The notes under the pieces are model-generated. The model made no database searches. It was not told the origin of the DNA and saw only the letters and a list, made by a program, of their open reading frames with translations. A DNA stretch of 64,000 bases. It comes from Eutrigla gurnardus (taxonomy: Eukaryota > Chordata > Actinopteri > Perciformes > Triglidae). Below are positions 48,688 to 60,388 of the stretch, in pieces; the stretch's first letter is position 1, and every line of letters starts with the position of its first letter. The stretch spans positions 10,587,554 through 10,651,553 of the forward strand of contig OY741264.1 in assembly GCA_963514095.1 (NCBI GenBank), given 5' to 3'. The translations under genes and the position numbers were made by a program.

Positions 48688-51600
48688 ATGGATATTGGTG
48701 GCCTGACGACAGTGGTGGCCAACTCTGCCTACATCTCGGCCCGTGGGACCTTTGATGGCGCAGCCAACCCGGCATCCAACCGAGACAAGCAGTACCACTC
48801 GCGCCTGAAGCTGCCTCACATCACAGTGTGTGAAGGCCTGCAGGAGACTTTAGATCTGGGCTTTCAGACAGTCTGTGTGGAGCAGCCTATCGGCAAACGT
48901 CTCTTCCAGGACTTCCTAGACTCCAACAATGACTATAAAGGCCCTTGCCGCCTGTGGAAGGACATTGAGGAATACAACATGGCTGAGGATGAGGATCGAG
49001 TCAAGAAAGCGAGCAAGATCTTGTCCTGGTACATGGAGCCTGATGCCAAGTATTTCTGCCCCTTCTTGCCAGAAAACAGCACCACAAAGATCAAAGAGAA
49101 ACACCATGGGGCTGAGGATGAACTTTTCAGTGAGACCATGGACAATCTGATGGACTTCCTGAAGGAAGCGCCCTACACTTTCTTCCTGGAGAGTATGTAT
49201 CTAAAAAGGTTTCTGCAGTGGAAGTGGTTGGAAATGCAGCCCATGGGAGAGGATTGGTTTTTGGTTTTTCGTGTATTGGGGAAAGGGGGTTTTGGGGAAG
49301 TTTCTGCCTGTCAGACGAAGGCCACGGGGAAACTGTACGCCTGCAAAAAACTCAACAAGAAGAGGCTGAAGAAGAGAAAAGGCTATGAGGTAAGAAGAGT
49401 ACTTTCTCATTCGAGAAAAAGTGGACAGTCTGTAGCTCTAAGTGCAGAAGAGTAGGTATTCCTCAGGACTATCAAACACGAGTTGTGGTCTAGTTTGTTT
49501 CTTGTTCTCTGCATACTATGTAGTATACTACTAGAAAGCCTTGCAGATGACGTTACACACCTTTGGCTTATATGATTAGTGCCCTCAGCATTAGAGCATT
49601 TTGATCTCCTTATAGAGTGCTAATCCTGTCATACTTAAAAATAAATAAAATAAAATAAATCAAAAATCTAAACATAAACTCAACTCATGTTGGGAAAAAT
49701 AATCAAGTTTTCATATGCCTTCAGTTTACTATGGCTTGACAGTTCTTTAAACAGTTATGACAGTACCCTGTTAGAGATGACAGTGACCTTAATTGCTGTG
49801 AATACTGTCAAAGTGTACTCATGCTGTCTCTTCCTGTCCTGAAGGGGGCTATGGTGGAGAAGAAGATCCTCGCTCGAGTTCACAGCAGGTTCATTGTCGC
49901 GTTGGCGTACGCCTTCCAATCAAAAACAGAGTTGTGTCTGGTCATGACCATCATGAACGGAGGCGATCTGAGGTTAGATCTCATTCACTCTCACTCACTG
50001 ACATATTGACCACAACATCTCCGCATGCCCATATCTTCCTCGGATGCTACATCCTACATCCATCAGGGTTTAATTGGACCAATATTAAGAATTTAGGGAA
50101 AATACAGCATTAAGCTTCGAAAAGATGAATGTCTACTCACCCTCTCTCTCACCAGGTATCACATTTATAATGTGGACGAGGACAACCCGGGGTTGGACGA
50201 GCCAAGGGCCTGCTACTACGCTGCTCAGATCATCCAGGGCCTGGAGCACCTCCACCAGAAGAGGATCATCTACAGAGACCTCAAACCAGAGAACGTGCTG
50301 CTGGATAATCAAGGTCAGACACTCATGTACAAAAAAAAGCTGTGAATTATTATCCCCTATTTAGTAGACTCAATGTATCCCACAATTCATATTGAAAAGT
50401 AATGTACAAGTAATGGTCACTAGCTGAGCTTTTCCATCATGCATTGCAACGAAGGAAAAATGGCAGGTAGAGTAGAAAGAGCAGCCCTATTAAATCCATT
50501 AGTTGTGGCATGCTTTCAGACTTTTTTTTTTTTTTTTAAGACTTCAGTTTTCTGTTATGCTGCTGGAGATCCATAATTTATAGACAACTTAGGCTAATTT
50601 TAATTGCAAGACACCATATTGGTTCAGCAATTAATTATACAGGCTAGCCTGGACAATTAGCATATCTGATTTTAAAAATAGGCACATTTTAGAAATCTAG
50701 AAATATTCAACTTCATGCCAAGAATTAGAAGATTGATACCAATCTCACTTCTGTGAGCATAAATACTAGAAACAGCTAGGCTTGATTTAAATGCAGCAAA
50801 ATCCACCTACCAGCACCTCTAAAGCTCACTGATAATATGTTATGTATCTTGTTTGTTTAATCTATGGTTTTACGAGGTGACTTTTGAACAGGGGACATTA
50901 CATTGACTTACATTAATGTCCTAACCCTAACCAGAACCCCTACCAGCCTATGCCTGACCCTTACTCAAACTTACCCTAACCTTACTAAATCAAGTCTTCA
51001 CCCTAACATATATGTCCCAGCATGGCCGGTAAAACAAACTCACACACTTCACACTTTTTGTACAAACTAAGTCTTACTTCTTCTAACACAAGGACGTCTT
51101 TCAGTTATCGTGCCACGACAGGTGAAGGAGTTGGAGTCGTCGTGCTGCAGGTCAACATTAGTATCAGTGACGTGCACAGCTCTTGACATTACCCAGGTGT
51201 GTGTGTTTGTTCTCACAGGTAATGTGCGTATCTCTGACCTTGGTCTGGCTGTGGAGCTGGCTGATGATCAGTTTAAAATCAAGGGTTACGCCGGGACTCC
51301 AGGTACGGTCGCAATAAATAACCACCAAACCGACAATTAACCTGATCTGTAAAGGAGACCCTCATCTGCTGAACACACTGAGTTTATCTGTCTGTCTGTC
51401 TGAATTTTTTTTACAGTTTTTACTAACAGATGTAGAAATCACATTGGAGGGAGATACAATTTACAAAATAAAATAGTAAAAAAAAAAGTTAAAAAGTTAA
51501 ATGCATAAATATAATGCAAAACATTAAAAAAATAAAATAAATAAAGTTAGGTTTGGTGGCTTGTCAAAAGTTTCTCACTCCGAAGAATTGAGCCAGATCC

Positions 51601-53818
51601 TGGTCCATGTGGTCCACCAGCAAACATACTGTAATACTATACATTCAAGCAGAATCTATTCATAGAGATTACCTTACATTAGATTATTATATTTTCTAGG
51701 CTGATCATCTGTAAAAACTAAATCTGTAACCAGTCACTGCACCACAAGTGCAATGTCCCGTAAATTCCACAGAAATAGAAATCCTCAAGTAACAGGTGCA
51801 GACAGTTAATGTAGCTTTTAATAGCAGCTAAAAGTGAAATCTCATAACGTGAGGATTTCAGATTTAAGAGATACACTATTCATGCAGATTTACTTATTTA
51901 AATTTGGTTTATTTCATTATTTTGAAGGTCTTATACAAATGTATTAAAACTAAAAGGTTGTGACCTCTGCAGGTTTCATGGCTCCTGAGCTGCTGAAAGG
52001 AGAAGAGTACGACTTCTCCGTAGATTATTTCACTTTGGGGGTGACTTTATATGAGTTTATGGCTGCCAATGGACCCTTCAGGACCCGAGGAGAGAAGGTA
52101 AATTTCGTAAATTTCGTAAATTTCGTTTAGAGCCTTTTTCACATTTATTGTGTGCGTTTGTCTCTTTCCAGTGTTATAACCGTTACTTCTTACTGTAATG
52201 TTACAAGCTTTTATTTAACCTGTGTGATAATAAGGTGACAGCTGTTAAAGATTAGATGGCTCAACTTTGCCCACTTGTAGCCTGATGACACTAACGTGAC
52301 AAATAAAAGCCCTTATTTAACCAGTGGTGGACAAAGTATTTGTACTTTTCTCCTTCAAATGTCTGGTGGATTTTAAAGATGGAGTTGCACTGCTGTTTCA
52401 AATGAGACCAACTAATCCCTCCTATTCTATGTACCGTATCAAGGTGGAGAATAAGGTGGTGAAGAAGCGGATTCTGAACGACCAAGTAATGTATCCAGAG
52501 AAGTTCAGTGAGGGCGCCCGGTCCGTCTGTGAGGGTCTGCTGTTCAAAGAGGTCGACAAGAGGCTCGGCTTCAAGAACGGATCCTGTGACGAGATCAGGG
52601 CACACGCCTTCTTCAGCGAGATCAACTGGAGGAAACTCAATGCAGGTCAGTTTCATATCACTGCAGTTTCCCAATTGTTTGTCAGTTATCAGTTTTCTCT
52701 GTTTGCAACAATCTACGTATTGGTTTCTGCGGTTTTATTTGCTCCTTGCTCATTCACTTTGCAAAGAAATCTCAAAACCCTTAAAACTACTGTTTTTTTT
52801 TTAATTCAACCAATGTGCATGTGAGTTTGTATGGTTATTTCATAGAAGAGAGTTTGTAGTTTTTTATACTTTTTTGGGGCTATTTCTAATATTTTCTTAT
52901 TAAAGAAATCAACATTTTTGTATTTTTGTGTTGTTTTTGCTCTACTGGTTTGAAGTGGCTCACGCCAACCTGAAAAGGGTGAGTTGTATTGGTGGTTGTG
53001 ATGTTGCCAGGATACTGCCGTCAAGCTGCTCAAAACACACTCACATCGTTGTAAAAACGGGGTATATGAGTTCTATATAGGCAAGGCAGGGCAAGGCAAT
53101 TTGTATAGCACCTTTCAACAACAGGGCAACCCAAAGTGCTTTGGAAAAAAGTGCTATTCAAAGATAGATGATGTTCTCTTTTGTTTACTGATGCACATTT
53201 AGTAATTAATGTGTAATGTGACAGAGAAATACATCAGATTTGATGGGCTTTAAATACTTGATGCCTCTTTGTGTTCAAACATTTTCAAAATATTTCCAAA
53301 TATGGGGTTCAGCATCTTTTAGAGGGCACATTTATGTGTTAATTCTCATTGGATAATTGTCATAAATCCACCTTATAGTATGTTTTCACCAATTGTGTAA
53401 AAACACTGGTCTGCACTGAGAATAAAGAGACTAGTCTAGTGGATCAGTTAGTGTTGAGATGTTTTAGTTCACAGTTGATAGAGTTCAACAAACCAAATGT
53501 CCATTAAACACTCATGTCTCCTCAGGGATCCTCACGCCCCCCTTCGTGCCAGACTCAAAGACAGTTTACGCCAAGAACATTGACGATGTTGGGGCCTTCT
53601 CCACGGTTAAAGGCGTTCAGCTTGAAGACAAGGACAAGAGTTTTTTTGACGAGTTTGCCTCAGGGAATATCTCCATCCCCTGGCAGGAGGAGATGATCGA
53701 GACGGGGATCTATGGGGAGCTCACGGTCTGGGGAGGTGACGGCGCGTTGCCCAATGACCTGCGACGTGAATCCATCCTGGAGCAGCCTCCCAAGTCCTTG
53801 ACCTGCACGGCATCGTGA
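48688..53818 (+). CDS. grk1: GRK1, rhodopsin kinase
   Basis: A photoreceptor G protein-coupled receptor kinase that phosphorylates light-activated opsin and so allows arrestin to end the signal. Seven coding exons: 48688-49389, 49845-49972, 50156-50313, 51219-51302, 51973-52097, 52444-52645, 53526-53818; 1692 nt, 563 residues, identical in length to human GRK1. The N-terminus (MDIGGLTTVVANSAYI) is the receptor-docking helix, followed by the RGS-homology domain (to about 180). The kinase domain has the glycine loop GKGGFGEV at 198-205, the ATP-binding lysine in ACKK at 220, YRDLKPEN, the GRK-type DLG (SDLGLA) and GFMAPELL. The C-terminal extension has PFVPDSKTVYAK and ends CTAS, a CaaX box expected to be farnesylated. 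The single large first exon matches the human gene. Fish have two GRK1 paralogues (rod and cone types); which one this is cannot be told here. GRK7 is excluded by synteny and the N-terminus. Confidence 0.97.
53086..53170. repeat. Fragment of a fish interspersed repeat in the last grk1 intron
   Basis: GGCAGGGCAAGGCAATTTGT followed by ATAGCACCTTTCAACAACA and CCCAAAGTGCTTT is a recognisable teleost dispersed sequence. It is short and truncated; the family is not assignable by eye. Confidence 0.5.
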
Positions 53819-54082
53819 GACGACAATGACCACAGAGCACCTCACAGAAAGACCTCCAGCTGTTCATGAATGATTTTACATGAACTGTTGGTTTGTTGTA
53901 CAAGACTTGGAAATATGAGTGATGAGTTTAGAGGGGAATGCATGTCTCTAATTGCAGTCTAATAGATAATGAAATACTAACATTATTACCTGCACTTTTG
54001 TTTTTTTAAGCTTTTTTACTGTAAAATCATGTTGTGCACACTTTTGCATTATATATTTTCTACTATTTCTATTTGCTAGGAT

Positions 54083-54084
54083 TG

Positions 54085-54167
<83 letters not shown>
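54083..54167. repeat. (GT)n microsatellite in the grk1 3' untranslated region
   Basis: About 42 GT units between the grk1 stop and its polyadenylation signal, so it is probably transcribed as a (GU)n tract. Confidence 0.95.
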
Positions 54168-54169
<2 letters not shown>

Positions 54170-54502
54170 CAGAAATGTTAGGCTATTTGAGGTATCATGT
54201 GCATTTGATCTGTTTATGGAAGACTCTTACTATTCTAAGACTGTAAAGTATCAATCATTGATATCCACCATTGAGAATCTGGGCTACAAATGATCCGTGG
54301 ACTACGCATTGGGGGGCTTTCTAACAACAGCTAAACAGCTAGTAAAGTACTGCTCAATTTCTTCTATCGTAGGAAGCATGTTTATCTGGAAACAGAGATG
54401 CTTCTTGTACCCCTGAAACAGTATAACAATGTGCTGTTTTATCCTGTTGGATCATTCAAAATATTTGATTCTTACTGAAACCTGACTTGTAATGTGGAAT
54501 CA

Positions 54503-54508
54503 AATAAA
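54503..54508 (+). terminator. Probable grk1 polyadenylation signal
   Basis: AATAAA 685 bp beyond the stop, followed about 12 bp later by a run of GT units (54521-54541) that would serve as the downstream element. Confidence 0.65.
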
Positions 54509-54512
54509 GTAC

Positions 54513-54543
<31 letters not shown>

Positions 54544-54544
54544 C

Positions 54545-55176
54545 AGGGTCAGGGTGAATGGGTTTCCTTCCACCATTTGTTTTGCAGCTTACAACATATA
54601 AATAAGCTTGTACCCACTGCTGCAGAGATATTGTATTGAATTTTAATTGAAAAATGACATTCAAATCAGCATGTCTTGTGTGTGTGACTAAGACATTTAA
54701 ATAGACACACGAGGGCACAAAGCTTGTATTTTCAAGTGTTGACCAATGGAGGGCACTGCAGCATCATGACCAGCCTGTAGACATTAAAACACCAAAACAC
54801 TCACTTTAATTCACTTTATTATTTTATGATATAGTTTAGTGTCTAACCACACACATTGCAAGTATTTAAGGTGAATCCTAATTCAAAGCTGAATTAAATG
54901 TATGTAAGATAGACAATTTAATAATTCATCAATGAGGTGAATACATGGAGCTGATTGGTCTGTCTCCCCCCCCCCCCCCCCAGCTGTAAATGGATATGAA
55001 ACCTCACTCTTATTTAAAATAAAATGTTTTAATCATAAGAAAAAGAAGCATCTAATTTGCCGCTTGTTGTCTGTGGAAGATCAGGACTCTGTTTGAATCA
55101 ACAGGGACACAAACAACATCACTCAGCTTAATTTCAGCTGCCTGAGCTCTAGGCTTCATATCTATATGCACTTCTA

Positions 55177-55237
<61 letters not shown>

Positions 55238-56340
55238 TACCTCAAAGCTCTATATCTATATGTACTTCTATATTTTTATTATTATTATTATTATTTTTTT
55301 TTTTATCTCAAAGCTCTATAGGCTACACATCTATTATTCACTTATATATTATGTTACAGTTGTGCTGGTCGTTTCTCAAACTAACTCTTGCATAAGTTAA
55401 CTAAGCGGCAGCTTGGGGCCGCCTGGCAGAGGGGGTCAATTTTCCCTGATCAATTTCAACAGGTGATATATCTTAATAGGGCCCATAATCATACAAAATT
55501 GGTCACAACAAAATATCACAGGATATGTGATTTGTGATATATCTAAAAAGGCCTCTAAATCATGAAACTCGGCTTATGTTACAATGTCTGTGTGGAGCCC
55601 TGGATGTATGTAATCAATTATGGACTTAACTTTGAATCCAAAACATAGGCCTTTAAAGTGGGTTGATAGTGCAGGTCGTGCAAGTCAGGACGTAGGCTAT
55701 GAATGTGAACACATTTAGGTATTGCCATTCTCTAGGCCATCCCCAAATGTACCAGAACACAGGAAATCACAACCTCGTTTTAACCCTCTGAGACCCACAA
55801 CTTTCCTTCTTGTCATACTTTTGTGTATTGCCCTATAAAATTGTCATTTTTACAGTATCATCAAGTTATACACATCCACAGAATCAGCACAACCTCAGCT
55901 AACTGTGTGTATCACTCAATAAATACTTCTATAGACTATAATAGGGGATTTTAGCCCATAAAAAAAAATAATAATAAAAGCTGATGACAGATCATGAACC
56001 ATGTAGGCTACAGCCTCATCCTTGATATGCTCACTTTTTATGATTAGAAATCATACTCAGTCAGGGTCAGCTGTTTTATTAGTTTTCACATAGATTCTGA
56101 CTGAATTTTCAGAGTTTGACAATAACATGAGACTCAATGCACTTAATCACCTGGACGCACAATAACCAAGTCCAACTGGAAGTCTGTCTAAAACATACAG
56201 CATCTCTATAATCATTTAATCTCTGACACGTTTGAGAAAAGAAATCACTTAGCAACTCATCAGCTAAATTACTAATAAAGTGGGATGGATTGGTCCCTCC
56301 TGTTAATCCATAATGTTGTGAATCTGATCTGTTCTCTACT
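54545..56340. other. grk1 3' flank, no gene recognised
   Basis: AT-rich intergenic DNA with a C run at 54966-54980 and TTA arrays at about 55179-55237 and 55277-55294. I see no exon. Confidence 0.5.
55179..55237. repeat. (TTA)n microsatellite
   Basis: About 19 TTA units, with a shorter run about 40 bp further on. Both lie between partial copies of a sequence resembling CTCAAAGCTCTATAT, so the array may be part of a small local duplication. Confidence 0.9.
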
Positions 56341-56448
56341 GGCGACCTGTCCAGGGTGAACCCTGCCTTCACCCAATGACAGCTGGGATCGACTCCAGCC
56401 CCCCTGCGACCCTGAATACAGGATAAGCGGTAGACGATGGATGGATGG
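56341..56448 (+). mobile_element. 5'-truncated SINE fragment, + orientation
   Basis: The 3' end of the same SINE as at 40391-40759 but on the + strand: GGCGACCTGTCCAGGGTGAA, then ACAGCTGGGATCGACTCC, then GGATAAGCGGTAGACGATGG and an ATGG tail. It lies shortly upstream of the unknown + strand locus. Confidence 0.75.
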
Positions 56449-56694
56449 AATTCATTTTCAGATTAGTACTCGGTCAAACATGAAAAGAGACACCTTGCAG
56501 CCGGGATGCTTCTTCCAGCCTCCGCTCCCTTAGCTGGAGCTACAGTAGAGTGCTCTCTAGTCTGTTCCACTAGAAGTCCAGTCTCCTGACCCTCTGAATG
56601 CATCCTGTGACGTGATGGACGTCGTTAACAGTGTCTGGTGTGTGAATATGTTGAGGATCAGTGGTTTGAGTGTCCTGTTTGTTTTTACCCTCAG

Positions 56695-57375
56695 ATGGAC
56701 CAGCGCTTCCTGTGGACCGGCGTCTTCGTTCCCGACCCCAGCCGTCCCGGCCGCCCTCGGCTCATCCTCCGGAGGATCAGTGTTGGCTCACACCCCGTCA
56801 CCCCTCAATCTTCTTCCAGCTCCTCCTCTCCCTCAACTTCAAACTCTTCTTTTTCCTCCTCCTCTAGTTGCTCCCCCACGGTCCAGATGAAGGAGGACCA
56901 GTGGACCCGCGTGCCGACAGCTCATCCCACCAAGATCAAGCTGCGGAGGGTGAGTACCTCTAACCAACCTCAGTCCTCCAGTGGGGTTTTAGAACATAGC
57001 TCCCCTAAACCACCTGAGGGATCCAGTGGGGTTTTAGAACATAGCTCCTCTAAACCACCTGAGGGATCCAGTGGGGTTTTAGAATATAGCTCCCCTAAAC
57101 CACCTGAGGGATCCAGTGGGGTTTTAAAACGTAGCGCCCCTAAAACACGCGAGGTGTCCGATGACGTTTTAGAACGCAGCACCGCTAAAATTCGCAAGGC
57201 GTTCCGCGTGCGTCGGCCTTTATGCAGCGGCCCTGAGCCTACGTGGTTTAAGAGTATGAGGAGTTTGATTAAGGGGAGGAACAGGGTTGACAGCAGGTGG
57301 CGTAAGAGAGCAGCTGAACCTGCAGGTAAGCCCCCAGGTAAGAACTCTTTGACTACAATTCAGTTTTTTCCCTGA
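56695..57375 (+). CDS. Unrecognised ORF with 15-residue tandem repeats
   Basis: I do not recognise this protein. The first ATG in the frame (56695) directly follows an acceptor-like TTTTTACCCTCAG, so it may be an internal exon or a start in a second exon. The 226 residues comprise a Trp/Arg/Pro-rich start (MDQRFLWTGVFVPDP), a serine run, a KEDQWTRVP motif, five 15-residue repeats (SSGVLEHSSPKPPEG type, degrading towards the end) and a basic tail. A strong donor (CGGAGG|GTGAGT at 56949/56950) lies before the repeats, and two more (GCAG|GTAAGC at 57325, CCAG|GTAAGA at 57337) lie after them, so the repeats may be exonic or intronic. Joining 56695-56949 to 57855-58109 keeps an open frame. The ORF sits just upstream of a splice-competent purine array and a polyadenylation signal at 60389. 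It could be a lineage-specific gene or a chance frame. Confidence 0.35.
   Translation: MDQRFLWTGVFVPDPSRPGRPRLILRRISVGSHPVTPQSSSSSSSPSTSNSSFSSSSSCSPTVQMKEDQWTRVPTAHPTKIKLRRVSTSNQPQSSSGVLEHSSPKPPEGSSGVLEHSSSKPPEGSSGVLEYSSPKPPEGSSGVLKRSAPKTREVSDDVLERSTAKIRKAFRVRRPLCSGPEPTWFKSMRSLIKGRNRVDSRWRKRAAEPAGKPPGKNSLTTIQFFP
56977..57201. repeat. Five tandem 45-bp units
   Basis: Units start at 56977, 57022, 57067, 57112 and 57157 with TCCAGTGGGGTTTTAGAAC. The first three are nearly identical and the last two progressively diverged. The period is a multiple of three, so the open frame is retained through all copies. Confidence 0.9.
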
Positions 57376-57469
57376 TGGAATTGAGATGAATTTATTTGAA
57401 TGGATTTTTTGTATATATTTGTAATTCATATTTTAATTGATTAATTTCAATGTTTGTATTGCTTTATTT

Positions 57470-57800
57470 TAATTGATGCGTATTGATTTATTTAAACATA
57501 TTTACTTTATTTGAATTGCTTTATTGATTTATTTTAATGACTTTATTGTTATTAATTAATTTTAATTTGAATATGTTTGAATTGCTTTATTTAATTGATG
57601 TGTATTGATTTATTTAAACATATTTGAATTACTTTATTTGAATTGCTTTATTGGTTGATTTGAATTGCTTTATTGATTGATTATAATGACTTTATTGTAA
57701 TGTATTAATTGGAATCGAATATGTTTGAATCGCTTTATTTGAATCACTGTGCATTGATTGATTTAAACATATTTGATTCCCTTTATTTGAATCATGTTTC
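57470..57800. repeat. AT-rich tandem repeat with about 120-150 bp period
   Basis: The block TGTATTGATTTATTTAAACA recurs in similar form at about 57478, 57600 and 57750, each followed by TTTGAATTGCTTTATT-type sequence. It lies between the two possible exons of the unknown locus. Confidence 0.65.
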
Positions 57801-57854
57801 ATTGATTGCTTTGAATCCAATCTCTCCTGAATGAGAAACTGTTGTGGACTTCAG

Positions 57855-58109
57855 GTGGATTGGATGAAAGGCCTGCTGTGTGGAGAACTGTGTCCTTGTC
57901 GCTGCTCAGACTCAGTCCGGGTGTCTGCACAGAGGGAGTGTGATCTTGGGGGAAATCGTGAACCTCCAACGTGTTACGTCCTCCAAGTGAAGCTCCTCTT
58001 TGCAGAGAAGGAAAAGGATGGCGACACCATGTCAAGGAGGTCCACATGTCTGTCGACGCCCACCCGAGACCAAGAAGAGTCTGGAGTGACCTCAGGACCT
58101 CCACACTGA
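57855..58109 (+). CDS. Possible exon of the unknown + strand locus
   Basis: An open frame follows an acceptor-like GTGGACTTCAG and runs 84 codons to a TGA at 58107-58109. It contains a cysteine cluster (CGELCPCRCSD) and no known domain. Phase allows it to follow a donor at 56949. If it follows the donors at 57325 or 57337, another frame ending about 90 bp in would be read. Support is limited to splice-site appearance and openness. Confidence 0.2.
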   Translation: MDWMKGLLCGELCPCRCSDSVRVSAQRECDLGGNREPPTCYVLQVKLLFAEKEKDGDTMSRRSTCLSTPTRDQEESGVTSGPPH

Positions 58110-58205
58110 CTAGAAAGGGGACTAATTAGTGGTCAAGCTGGCATTGCAGCACTACACCCATCATAGGGGTCCAAAACGGGAGGAGTTATAGTGTTTAGTT
58201 AGTCT

Positions 58206-60283
58206 TAGAGGGAGGTGCATTAAAGAGGGGAGGAGAGGAGGAGGAAGAGGAGAGGAGGAAGAGGAGAGGAGGAGGAGAGGAGGAAGAGAAGGAGAGGAGA
58301 AAATGTCAAGGAGGAGAGGAGAGGAGGTCCAGGAGGAAGACAGGAGAGGAGGGAGGAGAGGTGATGGAACCCTCTCATATAAAAGGTAAATATATATTTA
58401 ATAACAACTATATCCTAATGCAATGGGTAATTCATACATTCACCTTTATTCTGTCAAGATTTTAACTCAATTTCACCTTGTCTGTATTTTTTTTCATTAA
58501 GAGAGGAGGAAAGGAGAGAAGAGGAGGAAAGGAGAGGAGAGGAGGAGAACAGGGGAGGAGGAGGGCACGTTTGTGCCCTTATATAAAAAGGTGAGTATCA
58601 TTTTATTTCTGATTATGAGATTTTCTCGACTTTAACTCCCTTTTCATATATTTGTCTTTCAGAGAGAGGAGGAGGAGAGGAGGGGAGGAGGAGGAGGAGG
58701 AGAGGAAAGGAGAGGAGAACAGAGGAGGTGGAGGGCACGTTTGTACCCTTATATAAAAAGGTGAGTATCATTTCATTTCTGATTATGAGATTTTCTCAAC
58801 TTTAACTCCCTTTTTCTTATATCTGTCTTTCAGAGAGAGGAGAGGAGGAGGAGGAGGTGGAGGAGGGGAGGAGGAGGAGGAGGAGGAGGAGGAGGTGGAG
58901 GAGAGGAGGAGGAGGAGGAGAGGAAGAGGAGGAGAGGAGGAGGAGATGAGGAAGAGAAGGAGAGGAGAAAATGTCAAGGAGGAGAGGAGAGGAGGTCCAG
59001 GAGGAAGACAGGAGAGGAGGGAGGAGAGGTGATGGAACCCTCTCATATAAAAGGTAAATATATATTTAATAACAACTATATCCTAATGCAATGGGTAATT
59101 CATACATTCACCTTTATTCTGTTAAGATTTTAACTCAACTTCACCTTGTCTGTATTTGTTTTTCATTAAGAAAGGAGGAAAGGAGAGAAGAGGAGGAAAG
59201 GAGAGAAGAGGATGAAAGGAGAGGAAAGGAGAGGAGAGGAGAGGAGGAGAACAGGGGAGGTGGAGGGCACGTTTGTACCCTTATATAAAAAGGTGAGTAT
59301 CATTTCATTTCTGATTATGAGATTTTCTCGACTTTAACTACCTTTTTCTTATATTTGTCTTTCAGAGAGAGGAGAGAAGGAGGAGAGAAGGAGGAGAGGA
59401 GGAGGAGGAGGAGGGGAGGAGGAGGAGGAGGAGAACAGAGGAGAACAGAAGAGGTGGAGGGCACGTTTGTCCCCTTATATAAAAAGGTGAGTATCATTTC
59501 ATTTCTGATTATGAGATTTTCTCGACTTTAACTCCCTTTTTCTTATATTTGTCTTTCAGAGAGAGGAGAGAAGGAGGAGAGGAGGAGGAGGAGGAGGAGA
59601 GGAGAACAGGGGAGGAGGAGGGCACGTTTGTACCCTTATATAAAAAGGTGAGTATCATTTTATTTCTGATTATGAGATTTTCTCGACTTTAACTCCCTTT
59701 TTCTTATATTTGTCTTTCAGAGAGAGGAGAGGAGGAGGAGGAGGAGGAGGAGGAGGGGAGGAGGAGGAGGAGGAGGAGGAGGAGGAGAGGAGAACAGAGG
59801 AGGTGGAGGGCACGTTTGTACCCTTATATAAAAAGGTGAGTATCATTTTATTTCTGATTATGAGATTTTCTCGACTTTAACTCCCTTTTTCTTATATTTG
59901 TCTTTCAGAGAGAGGAGAGGAGGAGGAGGAGGAGGAGGAGGAGGAGGAGGAGAGGAGAACAGAGGAGGTGGAGGGCACGTTTGTACCCTTATATAAAAAG
60001 GTGAGTATCATTTCATTTCTGATTATGAGATTTTCTCGACTTTAACTCCCTTTTTCTTATATTTGTCTTTCAGAGAGAGGAGGAGGAGGAGAGCAGGGAA
60101 GGAGAGGAGAGGAGGAGGAGGAGGAGGAGGAGGAGGAGGAGGAGAGGAGGGGAGGAAAGGAGAGGAGAACAGGGGAGGAGGAGGAGGAGGAGGAGAGGAG
60201 GAGAACAGGGGAGGAGGAGGAGAAGAGGAGGAGAACAGGGGAGGAGAGGAGGAGAACAGGGGAGGAGGAGGGCACGTTTGAAC
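58206..60283 (+). repeat. Tandem array of purine-rich exon-like units separated by near-identical GT-AG introns
   Basis: About nine intron-like blocks alternate with GGA/GAG-rich segments. Seven blocks are 72-73 bp, start GTGAGTATCATTT and end TTTGTCTTTCAG: 58591-58662, 58761-58833, 59293-59365, 59487-59559, 59648-59720, 59836-59908, 60001-60073. Two are 116-117 bp, start GTAAATATAT and end TTTTCATTAAG: 58386-58501 and 59054-59170. The purine units between them begin AGAGAGG, vary in length (88-220 bp) and end GGCACGTTTGTACCC then TTATATAAAAAG. A larger block of about 668 bp is itself duplicated (donors at 58386 and 59054). Unit lengths are not multiples of three and the unit end carries TATATAA, so inclusion of all units cannot keep one frame open. 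The last unit (from 60074) lacks a donor and leads to AATAAA at 60389. Confidence 0.85.
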
Positions 60284-60388
60284 ACTGATATGAAAAACAA
60301 TAGTGTGTTCTCGTCCTGCTCTATGTGTAAAGTGTCCTGTTGTCATATGACACTATACATACAATTGAATTGAATTGATTTTGTGATT

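Noticed and set aside
48310..48819. A 169-codon minus-strand frame
   Set aside because: It is antisense to grk1 exon 1 and the 21-bp repeats; the repeated peptide simply reflects the tandem units.
56612..56694. A short upstream exon with ATG at 56614 for the unknown locus
   Set aside because: The only plausible donor (GTCTG|GTGTGTG) leaves a phase that does not fit the frame beginning at 56695.
58783..60346. Minus-strand proline/serine/leucine-rich open frames
   Set aside because: They are the complement of GGA/GAG tracts, which are stop-free in every frame, so openness carries no evidence of coding.
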